Assembly (NCBI GenBank): GCA_949358305.1
Contig: OX442314.1
Span: forward strand, 7,009,087-7,073,086
Origin: Strigamia acuminata
Taxonomy: Eukaryota > Arthropoda > Chilopoda > Geophilomorpha > Linotaeniidae
Direction of reading: 5' to 3'
DNA: 64,000 bases
Shown: positions 57,351-64,000 of the stretch, piece by piece
Layout: each line of letters starts with the position of its first letter
Position numbering within the stretch: position 1 is the first letter of the stretch
Translations under genes and position numbers: made by a program
The notes under the pieces: model-generated
Database searches by the model: none
Told to the model about the DNA's origin: nothing
What the model saw: only the letters and a program-made list of their open reading frames with translations

Positions 57351-60300
57351 GTATGTTCTCCAATTCGCCAGAAGTTGACTTCACAAGATATCTCAAATCT
57401 CCTAATTTTTCCACAACTACACCCTCCTCCCATTTTCCGAGGGAATTCAAGACCCAAACAAGGTCATCTTGATCTAGTATTCGTCGCGGTCTGTTGGAGC
57501 TCAACATATGAACTTGATCAGGCCGCACAGTGGTTACATGTGTTCTGCATTTCCAATCAAACATCAATTGTGCTGGGGTTAAACCCGTGCCTGCAGACGG
57601 TATGTTGTGTTGATGGTATAAGAACCTCATCATCCTGGGCAACGTCTGGCTCTCTTCCAACTTCCTCATGCCGTTTTTAAACGTCTGCACCGCTTTCTCA
57701 GCCGGCCCGTTTGACTGGGCATGATATGGCGGTGAAAACTTCTGCACAACGCCGTTTGCCATGTAAAAACTTCTAAGCTCTTGTGCCTGGAAGGGGGGGC
57801 CGTTGTCTGTCACCACCATATCTGGTAATCCAAATGTGGCAAACCAGCGCATCAATTGTATAATAACCGCGCCGGCGGTTGTTGTAGACATCCTTGCCAC
57901 CTCAATCCAGTTAGTAAAAGGATCTATCAGGACCAAGAACTTCTCGCGGTCAAGATCTGCGAAGTCTAAATGTATCCGACTCCACGGGCGAGCTGCTGGT
58001 TTCCACGATATTGGCTTCTCTTTGACCGGCTTGGGCCTGACCAGCTGGCAGCTCACACAGCTGCTCACATGATGTTCAATATCTCTATCGATCCTGGGCC
58101 ACCAATACGTAACCCTGGCTAACCTCTTCATCGCGACCATGCCTGGGTGACCGGCATGCAATTGGCGCAAAACACGTTGTCTCAAAACAGTCGGAATAAC
58201 AATACGATGACCGCGCAATATAACGCAGTCCTCAATTGACAACTGGTCCGAGATCGCTATCAACGCCGATATGTCGCCGTCAGATTCACCAGTCGTAACT
58301 CCATTCCTCAAAATGTCCGCCGCTCGAACTATAGTTGCATCGCTGCACGATGCTGCCCTTATTTCTTCCCATGTTACCAAGGAGTTTCCCATTGTCATGA
58401 ACATTAGATCCTGTTTTGCAAAATGTTCTGGTGCTGTCCCGGATTGTTGATCCAACGGTAAACGACTGAGTGCGTCGGCATTCAGGTGCTCCGTACCTCT
58501 GCGATATTCGATGACATAATCAAAAGAGCTGAGAAACAACATCCAGCGTAACATCCTCAAGGGTACCACTTCTGGTATTGGTTTCTTTCGGCCAAAAAGG
58601 CCCAACAAGGGCTTGTGATCCGTAATGATCACGAACGAAAACCCCATCAGATACATCACAAAGCGTTTCACACCGAAGATCACTGACAACGCCTCACGAT
58701 CCAATTGGGAATAATTCCTCTCGGTCTGATTTAACGTGCGTGAGGCGTACGCAACCGGTCGTTCGCTACCATTGGTTCGGTGCGCTAACACAGCGCCCAC
58801 GCCCACCGGGGACGCGTCTGCTGCCAATGTGATTTGGTGTTTCGGGTTGAATGGCATCAGTATCTTAGGCGAGACCAACTCGCTCTTGATCACTGCAAAA
58901 GCCTCGATATGGGCGTTGCTCCACGTCCACTCCGCGCCTTTTTGTAACAGCTGGTACAAGGGCGCCAACACTGTCGCCATGTTAGGCAAAAACATTGCGT
59001 AGAACGTAATGAGGCCCAGAAAGGCCCTTAGCTCGTGCACGTTCGTCGGGGTCGGTGCTGCTGTTATGGCCAACACCTTCCCAGATAAAGGAGCAATGCC
59101 CGCGTACGATATACGAAACCCCAAAAAATCCACAGCGTCAACCATGAATATCGACTTCGATTTGCATAAACGCAAACCCAATTCACGGAACCGCTGGAAT
59201 ACCTTTCGCAACACGATAATGTGTGCATCCTGAGTTGATGATGGAACCAACATGTCGTCCTGGTAAGGGCGTACTTCGACGATGTCCCTGAACTCCTCCT
59301 CGATTGTCCGTTGGAACTCCCCAGCAGCGGTGATGATGCCAAAAGGCATCCGCGTCACCCTAAACAAGCCCATATGGGTGTTAACGGCTACTAGGTACGA
59401 CGACTCCTCGTCCAGCTCCCGCTGCTGGTACGCCTGTTGGAGATCCATCTTGGAGAAGATCACCGCATCGCCTATTGATGCCAATATGTCTGATATCTTG
59501 GGTAGCGGGTATGGATGCGGGTACAATGCTAGATTGATGGTGGAACGATAATCCCCGCAGAGCCGCACCTCGCCATCCTTCTTGGGAACCACCACTAAAG
59601 GCGTGGCCCAACGACTATATTTAATCGGGACTAAAATCCCTTGGCGTTGTAAATCTAAGATCGCTCTCTCTACTTTTTCCCGAAGCGCCATTGGCACTAC
59701 ACGTGGTCGGAAAAATCTCGGCGGGACAGTGGTGTCGACTTCCAAATGCAGGGGTGGTCCCCTATATAGCCCCAAGCCTGGTACAAAAATATCATGATAC
59801 TCTGCCAGCAAATCCTCAACCCTGCCCTGCGGTGAAGATGATGCCGTCACAGTGTTCACATTAGGGGCTTCGCGTCCGCACGTCCTCCCCAAGCTATTCA
59901 ACACATTTCGACCCAAAAGGTTTGGCCCGCCATTCTCGACCACCAACATCTTAGCCGGGACTACAGTCATGTTATCGGTCAAAATTACATCTATTTTTCC
60001 ATAAATACGGACCTGGTGACCGGTATACGTCCGTAACACGTCATTGGTGGGTCTCAATTGAGGACCCGACCCAAAGACTGGCCATAGTTGATGAAACGTG
60101 TCTAAAGTCAATAACGACTGCTCGCACCCGGTGTCGATGAGCATTCGCAACGGTTGCCCATCCAAAAATACACTCAATTCAATCGGCGGGACCTGAGTGC
60201 TCTCCCCCTCAACCATAAACACGTAAAAATCATCATCATTTGGCTGTTGTTGCCTGTCCTGTTCCCCATATTGCATATGCTGCTGTCGTTGCTGATATTG

Positions 60301-61038
60301 CTGTTCGTTGGGGCGATAACCTTGCCGTTGCTGGTGTGGGCCCCAAGCGTGGTCCAGACCCTGCTGAGGCTGACCACGATAAACTCCCGCAACCGGCCTC
60401 GCTTGATACTGCTGAGGCTGCTGGGGCTGCTGTTGCTGATAAAACTGCTGCTGCTGATAATGTTGCTGTTGTTGCTGATAATGCTGCTGTTGTTGCTGAT
60501 GAGGTGCATGTTGCTGTTGATAAGGCTGCTGCTGCGTGAAACCGTCCAAACTCGGTTCCGCCATCCAATTGACCGGTACGCGACGTTGATTGAACGGTAC
60601 GAAATCTTGACGAGGGCGCTGTCCCCTCTCTTGTTGCTGTTGCTGACTAATGTCCGCTTTCATGCAGACTCTGGCCAAATGACCGATTCCGCCACACCGA
60701 TAACATTTGGCGTCGACGAATGGGCACGGTACACCCTTATGGTCACCGCCACAACGTTTACATTTCCCGATCAGTTGAGTGACGCTCATACTCGCCCGAG
60801 CCTGCGCGCCTCCGACGCCCGACGCGAATGGCTGACCACGCGGTCTTGCTCGTCCAGCGTTCACGTTCATCTTCGGCACTGCGCCCTCGGGACGATACGT
60901 CTGACTTGGTGTCTCCACCCGATACACGTCAGACAACTGAACGGGTTGTGTCTTGTCAACGTCGAGTGAAGTCGCGCTTGTCGCCGACTCTCTTTGTTTC
61001 TTATATATCAATTGGCCCTGGGCCGCTGCTTCGGCCGC
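57351..61038 (-). CDS. Gypsy E gag-pol, truncated at both ends by insertions
   Basis: Open frame of about 1,230 codons. It has two adjacent zinc knuckles (CKRCGGDHKGVPC and CYRCGGIGHLARVC) and a long Gln-rich stretch with tandem Q and HYQQ units. The protease is LIDTGCEQSLL. RT has DGEVRLCGDYR, FSKMDLQQAYQQ, and catalytic YQDD in place of the usual YLDD or YVDD. RNase H (LAADASPVGVGAVLAHR) and integrase (HHVSSCVSCQ, TDNGPPFQ, NGPAEKAVQT) follow. gag is cut by the LTR of element F at 61038, and the frame runs by chance into that LTR. The C-terminus is cut by copia D and resumes at 50530. Confidence 0.9.
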
Positions 61039-62950
61039 TGTGACGGTGACGACCACAACTCCCATTTGACAATGGTACCGGGAAGAGATCGCAATAAATA
61101 AACAGTGAATACAATACGAGATAAATACAAGACAGTTTATTGTTGGCAAACAATATGGATGAGCTAAATTATACATAGGACTAATGCCGACATTTGGCAA
61201 GTTAAATCAGCTATTAAACTATACAAAGAATTGGCCAACTGGCCCTAGAATAATATCACTACGGGTCTGGAATATGGGAGCGGTTTCCCCATCGCTCGAC
61301 CTGATTATAGATGTCATCTTAAGCCGGATGGCTGTGTCCTGGAGTCCGATACGGCTTCGCTGGTTTCCTTGGTTCGCTGTGTAAACTATCGCACGTCGAT
61401 AAATCGAATGATCTGAGCATTGCGGTTGACTTTGTCTGCACCGCCACAACTTTGGGAGGATATTGGTGTAAGTAAATGTATTCATTTACTTATCAATATT
61501 CCACTTATGAATTATATTTAATTCATATCGTTGTGAATTCTTATTTAGATATTTCGGGAATAAGTTGTCGTCAACTTATCGGTTATATTGAGTTCAATAT
61601 GAGATTAAGTCTTCTGACTTGATTTTGGTCCAACTGGTTGTCGAGTTTAAGTTTTGCTGTTATAAATAAAATGAAGATTAAGCTTCCCGTCGCAACACAC
61701 AATTGCCATCGATTAGAATATACGCCTTGCCATGCAGAACGGTATCAAGCGTCCCCGGCGTCGCAGCACGGTCGTCCATCGAGTGGTTGACGGTACCACG
61801 TACACAGGGGTCGATAGCTCGCGGCTCCGCACAGCAGTTTTATCTCTCGCGGTACTAATAATAGACCGACTGCTTTGGCATCGAATACCATGAGAATCAG
61901 CTTGCCAAACACTTGGTGCTACTCGTGGTTACTGTAAAACAGACTGCTTTGGCACCATCAGGTGAAGGAACCGATTCTCAACAATACCGATGCTACTCGT
62001 GGTAACGGAATACGTTCATACCGAAAAAGACAACTTGGTCCTGTCCGGAGGATACTGAATTGCACAACGGCGGGTTCTCCTTCGGCGTCGCAACCGTAGA
62101 CTGTAACATTTATGCAACATAATAATCCCAGCACTTCGACTTCAATTGCCGGCGGTGGCATGATTCTGTAGAATCATGCAACGGTTCTTTGCGAATAAAT
62201 CAACAAAGAACCAAAAGGTTTTTTACGTGAACAACGAATCATACTTCTTAAGTAACAATACCAAACAGAAATAATCAAACAGAGCTGCGGAATGGCCGAT
62301 TGTTTGGGTTTATATAACCTGACTGGATTTAAGGATTAATCCAGTCATCCAATTGGAACATGGGTTCCACGAATCCCTCCAATCCCGTATCACCGGAAGT
62401 GGATACGGAGGAGCATTTATGCAAATTATGCTAATCCTTGTTACAACCGGAACTGGATACCCAGGACCGGAAATGGGTTCCACCAATCAGATTGATCGGT
62501 TGACCGATTGATCGCTAAACATTCTGTCCCGCAGAAATGGAAGTTACATTGTATTTAACAATGTCAGATACTTAATATATATTTATATTAATATTTAACA
62601 CAATTTATTCACTTGATTAAATATACGTTTATATTTAATCATGAGGTTTTCAAGTTCGTATTCGAATTTATCGCTAATTGCGATCGCGCCATCTAGTGGC
62701 AATATGGAGCATTGACAAATGCGGGTTTTAGCAGACGAATCTTCGTAATTATGCCGTGATACTTTAGTATCATGTGGAAATTAGTGTTTATTCTTAATAA
62801 ACGAACATCTTTGTATTTAAAACATCATAAATGACTTTATTCTAGACATTTATCAGTTTTACACAGAATATTGTAAAAATACCATCATATTGGCGCAACA
62901 GCGCTTTCTTGATAGAAAATAGGCATTTATAGCCATTGTAAACCGTCATA
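61039..62950 (-). repeat. Element F 3' LTR
   Basis: Nearly identical to the C LTR up to about 62,260, then increasingly different, with small insertions (for example near 62,420). It ends CCGTCATA, one base away from the C end. Confidence 0.85.
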
Positions 62951-63545
62951 CATCCCCCTTAATAACACAACTATATAATATTTTATAGAGTTTTCGTTAT
63001 TCTCCTAATTAGCATAAATGCTATTTTCGGACTTGATGTATCTTGGAGATACCGTGACTTCCAATTTCGAATTTGAGTTTACATAAACTAACTTGAATTA
63101 TCTAAGTTCTGATTTTCTGCCGAAATAATCTTTTCTAATAGCCTAAATTCAAGTCCAGAATTTATTTCCAAGTCTTCTTTTTGAAGAAACTTTCGTCATA
63201 CATAAAATCATCATTTGTGTTATCACAAAATATTTATTTCATATGCCTAGTCAGATGTATCGCTATAAATATACAATAAATAGCTTTTAGATGATAAGAG
63301 TTGACAATTTAAGAATCAAAATGTCCCCCTTAATTGTCATGACCGGAGTCACTTGGTATTCTTTGTACAATTGACTAATTTTAATTTAAACTAGTTGTCT
63401 TTTAATACTGTAATATTACTTTTCGAGAATTGTTAATTTTAACTTTATATTTTGTCCCCCTTTTCTTTAGAAGAGAGGTCATGATTTTTAGAAGAGGATT
63501 TTCTGTTTACACTATAATCGGGGAATCTTTGTGTATCATATCATG
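62951..63545 (-). other. Element F 3' untranslated region
   Basis: Aligns base for base with 17105-17688 apart from scattered small changes. No gene. Confidence 0.8.
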
Positions 63546-64000
63546 TTAATCAACATGATTCTTTGCTAAATATTGAGCTCGCATATTTGCGAATTTCCGA
63601 GATCTCTCAGCCTGCTGTACTGATTTCTTTCGACGTTTTTCCTTTGGGCAGTTACATACAGTGTACTGACTTGGCAGTGTAAATGACCGTGACGACCCAA
63701 CTTTTTGTTTTAGGTCATCTCTGGAAAACCATACATGAATGGGACCCTCATTGGAAAACCATACGTGGAAAGGACCCATATTTGGAATTGTGAAATCCCG
63801 CAACAAACGAGGGGATCTATATTTGACTCTAAGTCGTGGAACTGATGATTGGAAACCTGGGTTTTCAGTCAGTTTTTGAACATGTTGGTTTGTACTTGAA
63901 GTTTCTTCATCACCAGCTGGACTTGGTGACCGAAAACGCTTTTTTGAAGTTCTTAATTCCTCTCGTTGAGATGAATTATTCTGGATATTGCAGGGTTGCT
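63546..64000 (-). CDS. Element F ORF, C-terminal part, unknown function
   Basis: Open from the window edge to a stop at 63546 (about 150 codons). It contains KKRFRSPSPAG, a duplicated segment (GPFHVWFS and GPIHVWFS) and a lysine/arginine-rich end (CPKEKRRKKS, then SRKFANMRAQYLAK). It occupies the position of the C gag gene but shows no similarity to it and lacks a CCHC knuckle in the visible part. The basic end suggests nucleic-acid binding (inference). Confidence 0.55.
   Translation of the reverse strand, partial: QPCNIQNNSSQREELRTSKKRFRSPSPAGDEETSSTNQHVQKLTENPGFQSSVPRLRVKYRSPRLLRDFTIPNMGPFHVWFSNEGPIHVWFSRDDLKQKVGSSRSFTLPSQYTVCNCPKEKRRKKSVQQAERSRKFANMRAQYLAKNHVD

Larger units (their letters stand above)
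61039..64000 (-). mobile_element. Element F, relative of element C, cut by the window edge
   Basis: An LTR related to C (TGTGACGG start) sits inside gypsy E gag. The following purine tract, and 62951-63540, match the 3' region of C closely. The coding part differs from C. The right LTR and the target duplication lie outside the window. Confidence 0.85.

Overview
This window is eukaryotic, from an invertebrate animal and probably an arthropod. It is AT-rich, and its two host genes have mostly 56-83 nt GT-AG introns. It contains animal-type transposons: Ty1/copia and Ty3/gypsy LTR elements, Tc1/mariner, hAT and CACTA relatives. Two copia elements have primer sites matching initiator-tRNA-Met 3' ends. 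A third uses the internal initiator-tRNA site known from Drosophila copia. No bacterial features are seen. The species cannot be named from the sequence.

Only two host genes are clearly recognised, both on the minus strand. (1) A DEG/ENaC-type ion channel gene (about 14.5-26.6 kb). One exon encodes the second transmembrane segment of one channel module and, without interruption, the first transmembrane segment of a second module, so the product appears to be a covalent tandem channel subunit. (2) A serine palmitoyltransferase subunit 2 gene (SPTLC2-like; exons between 31.5 and 47.2 kb). Each gene has one tiny intron (about 62-63 nt before insertion) filled by a complete LTR retrotransposon in the sense orientation. 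These are the 9.3-kb element C in the channel gene (target duplication CATA) and the 12.4-kb gypsy element G in SPTLC2 (target duplication AATT).

Layout: 1-4168, broken copia A; 4173-5234 and 5458-6982, two solo LTRs related to the G LTR, the second holding a small TIR transposon; 7136-14290, a Tc1-derived foldback split by copia B, which is itself split by a hAT-like element; 14.3-26.6 kb, channel gene with element C; 27-31.1 kb, repeats, a reversed channel-gene fragment, Tc1 pieces and a TIR element carrying a RING-finger ORF; 31.5-47.2 kb, SPTLC2 with gypsy G, which has gag, a probable -1 frameshift, pol, a possible spliced small ORF and a 746-aa accessory ORF; 47.2-50.1 kb, repeats including a CACTA-like element; 50.1-61.0 kb, gypsy E split by the intact copia D; 61.0-64.0 kb, element F, which shares its LTR and 3' region with element C but carries a different ORF and is inserted in gypsy E gag.

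The LTR pairs of B, C, D and G have equal lengths and look identical wherever compared by eye, so several insertions are recent. The most unusual signals are the tandem channel fusion, the two sense insertions into tiny introns, the array of five bulged hairpins in a solo LTR, the duplicated tRNA-Gln primer site and long motif-rich leader of C, the RING-carrying TIR element and the accessory ORFs of G.
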